Source of the DNA: Panopea generosa
Taxonomy: Eukaryota; Mollusca; Bivalvia; Adapedonta; Hiatellidae
Assembly (NCBI GenBank): GCA_029582155.1
Contig: CM055900.1
Coordinates: 43,397,624-43,461,623 of the forward strand
DNA: 64,000 bases
Direction of reading: 5' to 3'
The notes beneath the pieces are model-generated. The model made no database searches, had not been told where the DNA came from, and saw only the letters and a list, made by a program, of their open reading frames with translations. Shown piece by piece: positions 10,444-23,900 of the stretch. The position numbers were made by a program, and so were the translations under genes. Each line of letters opens with the position of its first letter. Position 1 is the first letter of the stretch.

Positions 10444-11399
10444 GCAGTTTCTCGTACACAGTGCCTCCTAGATACGCTTTTTGTCATTTTTTACATTACA
10501 AAATGGTAAAATTTATTGAAAAACAATGTAATAACATTTTTGAATTACTTAATTTCAAGGTTCTCCACAAGTTGGAATTCAAGCCCTGAGGTAAGAGCGT
10601 GCACACTCAATGGTCTGCCCAAATACATTTTCAAGTGATGTATAAAGCACTCAATGAAATAGATTTTACATTTATAATAGTAAAATTGGTATAAATTTAT
10701 CACACTTCCATTCCATTTTGAAAATCAGGATGTTGATTTTTGTGTAGACGGTCAAATCCCAAAATAAATTTACACATTACAGCATTGTGTTACTAAAAAA
10801 ATGCCTAACTGTAAATAGGGTCAAACAATCAGCAAGGTCAGACGAACGTGCATCTAAAGTGTTGGAATCTCCCACCCATACACAGACTTAATTTGTGTTT
10901 TTACAGCGCACAACAGTGGCAAGGATCAGTGGAAATGAAGACAACAAAATATAATTATTGGGTGGCACTGATCAGCATGATATTTAGTCGGTTTAAGATG
11001 GACTAGCTATAGAAGGAGAAAAGATATGATTTATCAGATGTTTATTTATATTTAGTTGAGATCCTCATCATTAAATTTATATAAATTAAGGATAGAACAC
11101 AGGCCAAACCGACAAATATAAATAAGAAAAAGTTGAAGGGGATGATACGCTTATAGAGATTAATAAGTTCCCCAGAAGATAAAAAGGTATGTTCCTAAGT
11201 ATGATCTGATTTACTTTATACAGCCTCTTATTCCATTAGTTGTCTCCCTTGTCATGGACACATTTGTACTTGAATAATTTCAAGAGACAAAAAACACGAG
11301 TGAGCACATACTTCCAAACGAAAAATACTGAATTTCTCCGAAATATCATTTATATGGTGTTGGTTTGTCCATTGTTACTTGAAAACAAGCGTAAGGAAC
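10444..11399. other. Intergenic DNA upstream of the CNEP1R1 promoter
   Basis: No exon identified. Reads AT-rich; several fair GTAAG-like sites occur, but none is joined to a credible frame. Confidence 0.4.
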
Positions 11400-11984
11400 G
11401 ATATGAAAACAAAGTCGCGGCCATCTTCTAAATTTCGTTTGAAAGCAAAATAATTCGTACAAAATCACGAACGTGCATGCACAAATATGACAAGAAATCA
11501 AGTTTAAATGATTTTCTCCAAAAAAATGTATGATTAATTAAACAGTAATCAATGCAATCACAATCGTTGCAACTTACATGTTCACAATATTCTCAATGTG
11601 CTTTAACTGCCTCGTTCTAATTAATTAACCGCCGTACAACGATAAAACCCTCAACGTGATTGGTCGAAAAGGTTAGCTCCAAACCAATTAAATGGCTCGT
11701 TAAGTAGAGTAACCTTATTTCAGTAAATTACCGAAATCTAGCATTTTGTCAGGTTAAGTAAATTTTATTTGGGAAGACAAACAACAAACACATAAATTCT
11801 CTTGACCGACATCAACTTTTTTTGGATACATTTTAAACTAAATTCAATATTATTTATAATATTTCAGTTGAAATTTGTCTGAAAAGGTAAATTTATAACT
11901 TCATTGCGGTAAGAAAAGGTTAGTTTCGGTAATTTTACTAAATGAAGTTCTTTTCGGTAATTATTACTACAAATTTCTACTAAA
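11400..11984 (+). promoter_or_regulatory. CNEP1R1: Candidate CNEP1R1 promoter / 5' UTR
   Basis: It lies directly upstream of the CNEP1R1 start. It contains an inverted CCAAT box (GATTGG, 11658-11663), a direct CCAAT (11684-11688) and a minus-strand YY1-like motif (GAAGATGGCCGC, 11417-11428). TTTCGGTAATT-type motifs recur at about 11926, 11953 and, inverted, 11729. No TATA box at a convincing position is seen. A head-to-head arrangement with the minus-strand NCOA5-like gene is possible but unproven. Confidence 0.45.
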
Positions 11985-14900
11985 ATGTCACTGGAACAAA
12001 CCGAAGGTAGCGTTATAATAGTTTATTGGTAGTTTTTGTAAAATTTGATATCATTTTCGCATATTCTTCCAAATGTTATCAAATATGTTGTTTGGAAACT
12101 CGGAAAATCTTTTGATTATGTGTAGTTCACTAAATGGTATACGAGTTAGAAGTACCGGAGCACCAAAACAATCTAACAATTACAATCTCTGAGACACATT
12201 AACAAAGTTAACAAATAAGCAAACCAGAGAAATGGTTTGATTAAGATGTCGTCGTATTTCAGAATATGCATGTGTTGTGTGATCATCTAGGTATGATAAA
12301 TATCGAGAATGAGTCCAGATGTTTCAGTCAATTTGCCACTACGATTTCTTACCACTTTAAAGGAGGTTTCATACCATGTATAAAATATAAAATACTTGAG
12401 TCTCGTAATAAAAATCGTGTGTTCCAGTTGAAGAACACCAAACGCATTACAGGAGGGTAGTGGGTTCGATCCGCCGCCGCAGCTATGTTTGGGGTCCTTG
12501 AGCAAGACACTTTTTCCGCATATTCTTAGTATCCCTTGTATACCTAATACTGCGATAAACCTCTTACCGCGAATGCCCGTATAATAACAATATTCCATAC
12601 ATACACAAAGCTTCTGTTTGTGTCGGCATTTGTTTACATTTTGTACCGGCAACTGTTTATTACTCAGCATACTTAAGTAACTTAATTACTGTTTATTATT
12701 GATGCCATTACTTACAAGGTTGACAAAGTTTTAGACTCGCGGTAATAAGGTATGACCAGTATACTGGTTCTCACAAGGAAGACTTCAAGCGTGATTTGCC
12801 TAAGTTGTAAGAACTTGTTTCACAATCAAAGTAAAATAAATAAGGTTAAACTAAACTACAAAAATAATTGACTGTACATATATAAAATTTAACCTTGATA
12901 TATGATGAAAATAGTAAACAGTTATTGAATTATAACAAATGATTAGATATATAATTATATGAAACAATTAAAAAAGAAGAAAAAAACATACATATATATA
13001 AATACATTTGTTACACATATTATCTATTACAATTCAATATTTACATTCCCCCTACAATCGGCCTAAATAAACTATATAGTTTTACTGCATTTCATTTCCC
13101 AATGAAAAACACTTGCAGCTGGGTGGAGCTAAAAGGACCAGTTTGCATTTCATTGGTTGCACGATTTTGTTTGGCTGGTGAGATGTAACGTTGCCGTTAG
13201 TTTCACGTGATGTTTGCTGTAAGTTGTCCTACAAATGCGTGCACTTATTCAGTATGTTGACAACATCCATGTTACATTCATGACTTTGGCTTTGCGGTTT
13301 GATGTGTATAATTTGCTTTATAAATATCAAAATTACAAAAAAAATGTAATAGTTTTATCTAAAATAGCTGGAGAATATAATGTAAATATAAAAACATTAG
13401 GCTAGTTTAATGTTGCAGAGAAGCCCTATGGGCTTCACGAACATTAAACTAGCCAAATGTTTTTCATCACCTGACAAAAACTCAAAATTCGGCTTTTAAT
13501 CATTAATAATAAACACCAAGGACTTCTATAAATGGATAGGAAATTTGCACCTCCCGACTAAATGATGATAAAACAGTACATGAAAAACTAATGATTAATT
13601 CACAGGCATTTGCTTTATTGTACATAAAATGAAGTTGTATGTAATCTTAGATGCAAAATGATCTTCAATTTAAGATAATGAGGTTTGAAGTGAAATTTTT
13701 CATAACTCTGTTTTATAACTTAAAATTTTGAAATCCTTATAGAACACAGTTTTGGCTCCAAAATGATATAAAAATATAGGGTACGAAACGTCCAGAATTG
13801 ACTTGGATATGAAACGTCCATGGTACAAATAATCTTGCACCCCATAAGATACAGCTATCAACAGACTAAATTGAAAATGAGGATAACTGATTGCCACTTT
13901 ATCATCTTCAATAACTGGTCTGTCCTATTGTAACATTACGGATTGTTGTTAACCTATTTATTTTACCTGGATTGTGAAATCATGCTATGGTTGACATCCA
14001 ATGTATGTATTTTTAATCAGTCATAAATATACACGACATTCAAATAATAGAAAAACTTGATCTCATGCTAAACAACTTGAAACAACTCAACAAACTAAAC
14101 ATATATGTGGAATTAGTGAAATTCTTAATAATTATCAAATGTTTCAAAGAGACGTCGTGGTATATAAACAAATAAGGGAAAGGAGGAAGGTGGGGTTGTT
14201 ATTGTCTGCTGTTAGAATGAAATAAATTGTAAGTGAATTGTAGTTGTTGCATGTTGTTAAGCGACACTTTCAACAATTTTTCAGTTATACTGCAACTGTG
14301 TCTACTAAGTGCTGCCACACTGAAGTATCATGCTGAAGACACATTGTTAAAATGTTAGGGTATGAAACATCAGTAACATTATGGTGACACCAGGCCAACC
14401 AGACCTAGAACTATCCTCTAAATGCCAAGCGAGGAAGCTTCTAGTATCATTTTCCAAGTCTTTGGTATAACCTGGCTGGGTATCGAACCCACAATCTTCC
14501 ACATATGAGGTGGATGCTTTACCCCTAGACCGCTGCTGCGGTTTTAAGCAAATGGTAAGGATGGAGTATAACTACTTTATTATAAGTCTTTCATCATTGT
14601 GGCATGTAGTTGTTACCAAATGTGGTTTCCCAAAGTTGACTGGCTTCTGTTTCACCAACATTTTCTTAAATACTTAAAAACTTAAGTTTTGACTGGTTAT
14701 TTATTGATTATTTAGTGAATGTCAATGAAACAATATGCAGTTGTACTAGGACCAGTCTAAAACCAAAAACCATGATGAAATCATTGTTTGGAGTTTTTAA
14801 TACTTAAATATGTTGGTGAAACATTAAATTGTAAGTTCATTATAAGATCTGCTGGTGTGTAAGCGTTCGTGCATGCGTGTGTAAAAACTATGATATAAGG

Positions 14901-17900
14901 AGTTGCATGATCTTTTTCATCATTTTAATAACTACTGTTGGTATATTATTGTTTTTCATTTCAAAACCCTTGGTTTCTTTCAGATCTTAAGGCATTCGAG
15001 AGAAGGCTGACAGAAGTAATTGATAAGTTGCAACCAGCGGCCAGGTTTTGGAGAAGTGAGATAATTATTTAATATGAACAATTTAGCTTTATGAACTTAG
15101 GCACAGGCATTTTACATAAGAATGAAGGTATTTCTTGCAGTTTGGCATAAATATAAAACGTTTGCTCAGGCATATTTCCAGACATGTATTCTCACAAGCT
15201 CTGACTGCTGTAATTATATTAATTAATGCTTTTTTCTAGTGTATTGCATCTCTCTAATATACAAGAAACATTAATATCATTGATTGAAAAAGTGTACACA
15301 CAGGATTCAATAAAACATTGACAAATGTGCAATATAATATATAGGGTATAATGTTGAACAATTCTTGGCTCCACCAGCCCTAGGCTTCAACTATTTAGTC
15401 CAGTCCCGTAAAGTAGAGCCAGCAAAGTTATACTGTATTTGTAACTCTGAAATGGATGGTCCAATTTAAAAAATATTAAGCAGAACTGTTGAACAGGAAA
15501 CGTAAGCCATCACTGATCAGAGTGGGAGCATTTGCATGAACACATTTCTTGTTATGAATTACAGCTTAAATTTAGTTGTCTTTTCACTGTTGCAAACATA
15601 ATAAAAGTACCAGTATCCAACATTAACATTTTAACTTGTCCACATTTTGACATTGTTAACATAATATACTACAATGTAATTTGTTTGTGTTTGTTTCAGT
15701 TATTTTGATATTTATATCAATATGCACAGCTGTGGGTGCATGGACATGGCTCTGGGATACAGAAACTTCACAGGTAACCATGGTAACTAATAGTTATATA
15801 AATATATAGGTCAATACACAGACTGGTACCTGTGGGTAGGTACGCATTTTTATCTTGCTGGTAAAATGCCAGTAGTGCTTATACCATGGAATTTTGTCTG
15901 ATGTTTGTCTGTTATTTTTTGTGTAAACACTGTAGCATATTTACATTAATTTTCATCTAATAAAGTTGGTCAGGATATTCAAAAGAGTTCTTGAACTGGA
16001 CATATCGGACCAAAAAGGAGATAGTTATTGGCCTTGATTGATTGAAAAATGCTGATTTTTGCCTCAAAAACTCTCCATCACCTTACATTTTCATTAGAAT
16101 GTGACTTTCTTTAAATGATTCTGACAATGAAAGCTTGGGAAAGTTCTTAAACTAGTTACCAGTATATATGGAACGAAACTGAACAAAGATATGGGCCATG
16201 ATTGTTTAAATATTACTGATTTTTACCTTTAGATCTCATCAGATTGTGACCAAAATTGGTCATGGTCAGAATGTCCATGTCTATGAAAGCTAGAATAAGT
16301 TCTTGAACTGGCTGTATTAAATCAAATTGATGGACTAAGGGAGTCAAAGGTAGTAATATTATTGAACTGGGCTCAAGCCCACAATCTTAGCAAGGAGAGG
16401 TAAGATAATTTAAACTTAGTTTAGCTTGATTATCAAGTAAGCTGGGAGCTTATATGAACCATTTTTGAGACCACTTCTTGGGTAGAACCAGTACTGAGTG
16501 TTGTTTTGGAGTAGACATGCTTTGAAGTATGATAATAAATCTGGTGTTAAAGATCTTTAGAAAAAAAAAACATCAGCAATATAAATTATGCAATTGTCTC
16601 CATTTACGTTAGATCAAAAGATGGTAAATAGCTATTTTTTGCAAATCGGCATAGGCAAATGTGCCAAAACCATTCATGAATTTACAGTTTTTTAGTTTTT
16701 AACATGGTATGCTGAAAATGTAGCTCATAATTACTGCTCAACTACTGCCTAACTTTTCCAAACTATACAACAGAAAGTAGTGTGTTATTTTTTTAGATCC
16801 ATTGGCCAAAGGCCAGAAAGTCTTATGTGATAGTGTGTCATCTGTCATCCGTGAGCAGCATTTCACTATGTGGAGACTATACAATGCATACCCAAGATTT
16901 TTTTTATCTAAAGTTCAAGATGGCTGCTGTTAGTAAAATTTGTCTCATGACATGCGAATCAAAATTCTGCAAAGATCTGCAATTTTAGTTCTCTTAGGTT
17001 TGTACAAATGGTGTCCCTGGGGTAACAAATGACCCCACCCTGAGAGCTCAATTAGGGATTACATGTGATTGTAATACACATAGTTTATTTTGCCTATATT
17101 TTCATAAAAGCATTGTTTGGTCAAGGATCTGTAAAATGACTGAGTTCCACTGTATCATGGGGTCAGAGAGGGCTCTAAAAGCTAAAAATTGGGAATGTCA
17201 AAAATTATTTTGTTAAGAACTGGTCAGTCAAATATATTCATATTTATTCGTCCCTATGTGTAGGGATTTCAATAAAGATAGGAATAGGTATATTATGGCT
17301 GCCATATTGTATTGTCATTTTGGTTGGGCGCAAACACGAAAGACTGACAAATGCCGTTTTTGGATTTGGCGGGCCACCAACACAACAGACGGGTAAAACA
17401 ACAGATTTCGCACGACAGTATGGCATTGGTTTGGTGAATGGCTAGTTTTCATTTTGGTGCCCCATTCTGTAATGTAAGCGACCCACCAGAAATGAAAACA
17501 TGCCAAACCGCCTATTTGTCATTGTGTTGGCGCTCCACCAGAACGACAACACGCTAAATGACCTATTTGTCAGTTGGTTGTTCTGTCATGTCAGCGACCA
17601 GCCAGAACAACAAATGGCCAATCTGCAGTTGTGATGTTCTGTTGTGTCAGCGCCTCACCCGAACAACAACACATCAAATGGCCTATTTGTCATTGTGTCA
17701 TTCTATTGTGTCAGCGACCCACCAGAACAACATAACGTCAAACGACCTATTTATCATTCTGTCATGTTGGTGACCCACCAGAACAACAACATGCAAAATG
17801 ACCTATTTGTTGTTCTGTCGTGTTGGCAACCCGCCAGAAGGGCAACATGAAAAAAAGCCATATGACCTATTTGGCCTTTTGTAATGTTGGCAACTCAACC

Positions 17901-20900
17901 GAACGACAACATGGAAATATGCCCAACGGTTTATTTGTCATTTTTGCATGTTGTAGTGTCAGTACATTCCGATAGGCATACATACCGGTACTCTTATTAC
18001 ACATTATAAATTTATGTAAGTTTTAAAGGCAACATGCATGATGGTCGTAATACATCGTTAAACGGAATATTTTCTCAAAAACTCAACAGACAAATTGTTT
18101 CGTATTTGATGTTAATTATCCCTACGAGTAGGGATTTGAAGTTTTAGGTAGGAAATCAAGGTGCTGGTATCTGTAGGGGCCCTTTAAAAGGACTTGTGAG
18201 TTTTACATGGGAAAATGGAAATTCTCGTCTATTCATCCATTAATGCAAAGTTATTATTCAGTTTGAGTTCCGAAGCATCTTATAGTCATATTTATAGTCA
18301 TAAGATTTGGTTCAATAAGGTGGGGTCGGGGATATCTATAAGGGGCCAGATGGGAATACAAAAGGATATATTTGAAAACTCTAAAAATCTTATTCTTAAC
18401 AACTGATCATCGGATTGTGTTATAAAAACATATTTGATATAAACTATCCTTTTGAGAAGGGGTTTGAGTTTTATATGAAACAAGGGTCTAGTATTTATAG
18501 GGGCCCTGTAAGGGGATATTGAATTTTAAAAAAGGATACTGTGGGAAAATGAAAACTTTTTATTTTTCATCCATTTGTGCAAAACTATTTTTCAGTTTGT
18601 GTTCTGAGGTACACTTAGTCATTGCAAATAAGTTTTGATTCAATAAGCTGATTTGAATTTCTATATGGGGTCAACATGCACTAAAGGTTTAAAATAGATA
18701 AAGGGGCAGTGATATATAGAGGCCCTTTATTTTCTCATCCATTTGTGTAAATGTGATATTCCAGTTTGTGATCTAAAACTTGTTCTAGTAACAAAATATT
18801 AGATTTTGTTCAATAAAGAGGATTGAAATTCCATAAGCGGCTTTAAGGGCTCCAATATGGTTAAAATCGAAATTTTTCATAAATGTTTTTTTCTCAACTA
18901 GTCATAATTGATATAAATGATTCCTGCGAGTAATGCCTATGGGGTTTGAAGTTTTTGTAAGTCAAGGGTATATTAAGGAGGCCCTCCCAGGGTTTTTGGA
19001 GATCTGGATAACATGAGCATTTATTTTCAGAGATTTTGGGAACATTTGGTATTACTTTCGGAAATACAGGGATCAAAGGCCTAATTTTAGAGATCAAGGG
19101 ATATTGTTAAAGAAAAAAAAAGAAAAAAAGTATCTAATTTTACCAATTTTATCAGAGACATATAAACAGAGATAGGCAACTTGAGGCACTTGTCTAAATT
19201 TCAGGTGGCGCATTTGGTGTTTTTAGTTTAGTTTAAACTTATTTATTTTGCTTCGATTGTGAAACAAGTTCTTACAACTTAGACAAATCATGCTCAAAGT
19301 CTTCCTGGGTATATTCAGTACTAAGCATATGTGGGAAAAATGTCTTGCTCAAGGTCACCACACATAGTGATGGCGGAGGATCGAACCCACGACCCTCCGA
19401 GCATGGGTTTGGTGCTCTACCACTAGACCACGTGGCGTTTTCTAAATCATGGAAACACAACTCCTCCAGAATCAAACAACATAGTTTTGTGATTATGATA
19501 TCAAAGGAAAGGGCTTGATTGTAAATTTGGGAGATTAATTTTTCTTTTTTAAATTTAAAGAAATGAAGAAATTTTACGCTTAATGTTATTTTTTGTGATC
19601 ATTTTCTCTTTTTAGCCCATTTTTAAAGTAAAAAATAAGAAAAACGACTTTAAATATTAACATAAAACTTTTGCCACTGATGGAAAACTTACTTATTCAT
19701 CTTTCTACATAATATTCTATTTTTATTGTGTGTTGTTTAAACGTGTTTGTTAAATCGAGACTACTGTATCGTTGTTGTTTTTTTTTAATTTCAACATATT
19801 TCGTTTTCAATCCGTAATAATTTAAATTCAGAAGAAAAATATTAAATAATTAGTATAAGGCATCATTTTAAGTAGTTTTACTTTGGTAACAAAATTATTT
19901 AATTCAAACAAAATTGGAAGAAATACTAAAAGTGCCATGTACATTATGTTGCTATTAGCCTGCCAGTCTCTGTAATTAAGTCACTGATTTTATGTATAAT
20001 TTCTACACTTGATCATAATTTGATTTTAAAATGAGATGTTGACTGCTTGAAACAGCTTTTGACAGCTTTGGAGGTTGCTGGCAATGTGTAAGTCTGGGAC
20101 CCTGTCCAACTTCATTCCATAATTATATGTACCCGAAATAAATTTTGGATGGTTATTAAAAACAAAGATATATTTACAGTTTTGATGCTTACAGGCATAC
20201 TAGTGCAGTGGTTAGCATTATCGATTTTTGGATTGTAAGGACTGGTGTTCAATCCCACTTGGCATCTAACTTTTTTTATTTATTAGATCTTGTTTAGGGC
20301 TATTCCATTTAAACATACAACCCACCCATGGAAGGCACTTTGAAATTGGACCCTCCCCCTTTATATTTTTTATTTATTTTATCAGGCCCCCAATTTTGAA
20401 AAACCCTCCCACCTTAGAAGTTTATTATTTTGCCGTCCATGGGTGGGATGTATGTTTAAATGGAACAGCCCTTACACAATATAGTCAATTATTTATGTTT
20501 ATGTATTGCCTTTTGCAAATTAACCATTCAGCTGTTCAAACAAAGATTTTTGTCTCTTCTTTGGCTCTACTTGCCAAAGGCCAACGGGGCTTATGTCTTG
20601 GTAAGTTGTCCATATCCGTCCGTTAGCCTTTTTCTTGTAAAAGCGATAGCACCCCCTCATATTTCAACCAATCTTAACTTGCGGAGCATTTATATTACCA
20701 CAAAATCTCAGACAATTTCTTGAACCAGCTTGATTGAACCACAAATGTCCGATGCCAAAGGGCTTACAAGCACATATTTAAGGAAACTTAAAAAACACCT
20801 TTTCTCTGAAAATTTTAACCATAGACCTTAGATATTTGACATGAAGCATTGTTACTATGGGGGTCTTCTGAAAAGGTAGAATTTTGGTTCCCAGGGTCAA

Positions 20901-23900
20901 ATTTGGGCATTTCACCTGAAGATATCTTATGTGTCCTCTCTAGTGAAGTCAAACACGACTTCATTGAACTTGGTGACGAGGATTACATACATATTCAAAC
21001 AGCCCTTGTCAAGATGTTTGACATACAGAGACAAGAGATGTGGAGGGTGAGCCTGATCTGCCTGCAGAAAGGACAAGGGAAAGAAGCAGTGCAAAAGATT
21101 TTGCTTATAATGATGATGTGTAAATAATAATAGAGAAGACTATAGTAGATGTTTTACTTAACTTACACTATTTGGTACTTTCAGAGAACTATGTTTAAAA
21201 CTTTTGGAAATCTAGAGAACAGTGGAAATACTTTTAGAGATAGATCTGGAAAACATGGACAAAATACTTTTGGGGAACTTTGGCAAATACTTTTGGAGAT
21301 CTGAGGAACAATAGGCATTACGTTAAGAGATTCAGGGAACAGGGACCCCCTTGGAGGGCCTCATTAAGGGCCTTGAAAGGGGACTCTCAGTTGTATATAT
21401 GAATTTAATGATAAAATGAAAAAAATCTATTCTGTTATTTATAGTTTGAAATCTAAAGCATTTTCTAGTCTCAACAAATTAGATTTGATTTATTAAGGTG
21501 GATGGAATTTACAAAGGCCACGATGGGTGCCTAAAAGAGGTGACTGGGATTTAAAGGAAACCTGTAAGGTGACTTACTTTTACATAGGTATATAAAGGGG
21601 AAAATATCCGCTTACTCGTGTAGAAAAAATTCTTCAGGTTAAGGAATGTATTGGGGTCATATAATGAGACTTTTCTATTATAAATGAATGGTATGGGAAT
21701 TTATAGTCATAAGTAGCCTTTTGTTCAAAAATGTGTTGTAGGGGTATTTATCCATAAAGGATTAGAAAAAAAACTAATGGGTTAATATTGTGATTGTGGA
21801 ATTTTTAAAATGCTTTGGCCACTACAAGCTAGTAGAACACCCCCAGGCCCTCTTGGGAGTTTTGATTATGTATTTGCTTGATGAAAGTTAATTTGCATTG
21901 TATATTTTCAGGTGCCGTTTATGCAGTCTTTGGTTAACCACCCATTCTTCACACTCAGCTGCGTTATACTTGTCACATTATTTTTATGTGGAATACACAA
22001 GCGAGTGGTAGCTCCATCCATGTATCCTTTTCTCTACCTTTGTGAAGTATGTGGTCCAGTGGTAGAATGGATTAATGATTCTTATATTGAAAAGGGCTCC
22101 TAACTTGGTCTACGTACTTAGTTTTATCTTAGAAAAAGTCAGAACGATGATGCGCGGGTCATCAAACATATTTAATTGATGTTTATTTTTAGAATAGGAT
22201 TTCGTTTGAAGTTTACCATTCAAATTCAAATATTGATTTTGTAGCATTGTGGTTGGTTTGATATATTAAACTATTGGGATTTTATATATTTGTGATAATG
22301 AGATGCTTTCTATGATATCCATTTTGATTATTATTTTATTTTTTAAAACGTTTATAGCTTTTTATCCTTTAAAATGAAGGCCCATTTATACGACTTTGAT
22401 TTTTACATAGGAATATTATGGGAAAACAGTAAATACTCTTTTTTACCCACTTTTGAGGATGTGACACCTGTAATACCAATGCCTGTACATCAGATGTCAA
22501 GGTCACACAAAGGTCAAGGTCATGCCTTCCGGTAAAATATATGAAATGTCATGTCTCCTCTGTAACTTGAGTTCTTAACTTGATATTCATATGGTATAGT
22601 TAAATACCTTATTGTAAATATATCGTTATTTTTGTTTAGATCACTTTGTGGGAGTATGTCACACAAAGTCTTGCAAGTGACATTTCTTGTTTTCATCTTT
22701 TTTATAGGAATTGCTTAAAGCATCTGTATTTCTGGACTATTGTTAAGTCAAAACAGTTACAGCTCTGGATCTTTAGAAAGGATTAATGTGAAAAACATTT
22801 TTCTCAAAAACTGATATTAAATACAAATTTGTTCATGTTTGGTATAAATGAACAATGTAAACAAAGGTTTTACATCTTTCTCAATAAAGGGACAATGGTC
22901 CATTTGGGCCAGTAAGGACCTGGCAGAATTTGATTTTTACAAAAGGAAAAAAATAGTTAATTTTTGTTTATCTCATATATAAATCTATCATTTACTTAAT
23001 TAATCCATTCAAAATTTGCGAAGAAGTGATAGGTAAAATCAGATGGGCCTTTTCTTTTATATCGTTTTGTTGAGAAATCATTAACCATTGTTGTTGTTTT
23101 TCTTAACACACTTTAGAATAGCTTCAAGATGTCGACAAGTTTTGGCGGATTATAACATGTCGTGCGATGACGTAAGTATGATGGTTTGTAACGGACATGT
23201 GGCAATCTATTCAATCTTAGCACCTTTAAGATATTTGCCTTAAAATGAATATTATTAAGTTTTTATAAAACTAGTAAAGTTACACCAGTTTTGGTTATAT
23301 GAATACAAGTACTCAAAAATACAAATTACTTTTTTCTTAAATTAATTTAGCTTGCCTGAACAAAGCTTGAGTTGACCATCGTCCTGCCATAAGCTTTTTA
23401 GCTCGCTGGAACGAAGTCCAAGGAGAGCTATTGCCATGACCCCAGCGTCGTCTGTAGACACCCAGGTTAAACTTTTGTGTTTAAGTTTAAGATATCTATG
23501 CAACCATTCATTGGATGTGAATGAAACTTCACATGTGTGTTCATCATCATCATTGGAACACTCACAGATTAGAACCATAACTCTGGGTTGCATTTTGGCA
23601 CAGTTATGGCCCTTTTTGGACTTGGACACTCGGTTAAACTTTTGCGTTTAGTTGCATTTAAGTTTAAGGTGACTGAGTGACACACCTCAAATATTTGAGT
23701 AATTTACTCTAATTTAAGTTCAGAAAATTTTCAAATTCATTTTAAGAAGACAGATTGAGGAAAATCTGAAATCTATTATTGTTTTGCCTGCTGGAAAAAA
23801 AACAGGCGTTAACCATTAAGTATAAAGTTTTTAACTTTTTTTAACTGTTTTGCCAGGAGTAACCATATTTGGTCCTCATTTGTGTGAACCATGCTGCATG

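Larger units (their letters stand above)
12007..14983 (+). other. CNEP1R1: CNEP1R1 intron 1
   Basis: Donor GTAGCG, acceptor TTTCTTTCAG. It contains the split SINE-B at 12440-12850, the 480-bp foldback repeat at 13030-13500 and SINE-C at 14225-14545. The ORFs inside are repeat-derived or incidental. Confidence 0.85.
16795..21857 (+). mobile_element. Large family-2 (AGCTCTACTGG-type) repeat, possibly composite
   Basis: It starts after a T tract (TTTTTTTT|AGATCCATTGGCCAAAGG) and ends GGCCACTACAAGCTAGTAGAACACCC..GGCCCTCTTGGG, the same start and end signals as at 45323-46442. A second start-like segment (GGCTCTACTTGCCAAAGG, 20562) suggests nesting or internal duplication. The interior has tandem-like blocks (AATTGGGGT.. 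CTGTAAGGGGACTT, TTTACATAGGAATACTATGG type) shared with 31545-32812 and 42550-44430. Confidence 0.5.
15774..21911 (+). other. CNEP1R1: CNEP1R1 intron 3
   Basis: Donor GTAACC, acceptor ATATTTTCAG. At 6.1 kb it is the longest intron of the gene and is almost entirely repeats: SINE-D fragment, the large family-2 element, a minisatellite and SINE-B. Confidence 0.85.

Noticed and set aside
10560-10592. Mini-exon between AATTTCAAG and GTAAGAG
   Set aside because: Good splice-site look but only 31 nt, with no partner exons or recognisable peptide.
17455-17960. CRISPR-like array
   Set aside because: Units are ~60 bp, diverged throughout, with no constant repeat/variable spacer pattern, in a eukaryotic intron.
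23342-23651. ORFs with CNHSLDVNETSHVCS / LAQLWPFLDL as a protein family (also at 46655, 53507, 59153)
   Set aside because: They are translations of family-1 repeats on both strands, with no consistent start, length or frame.
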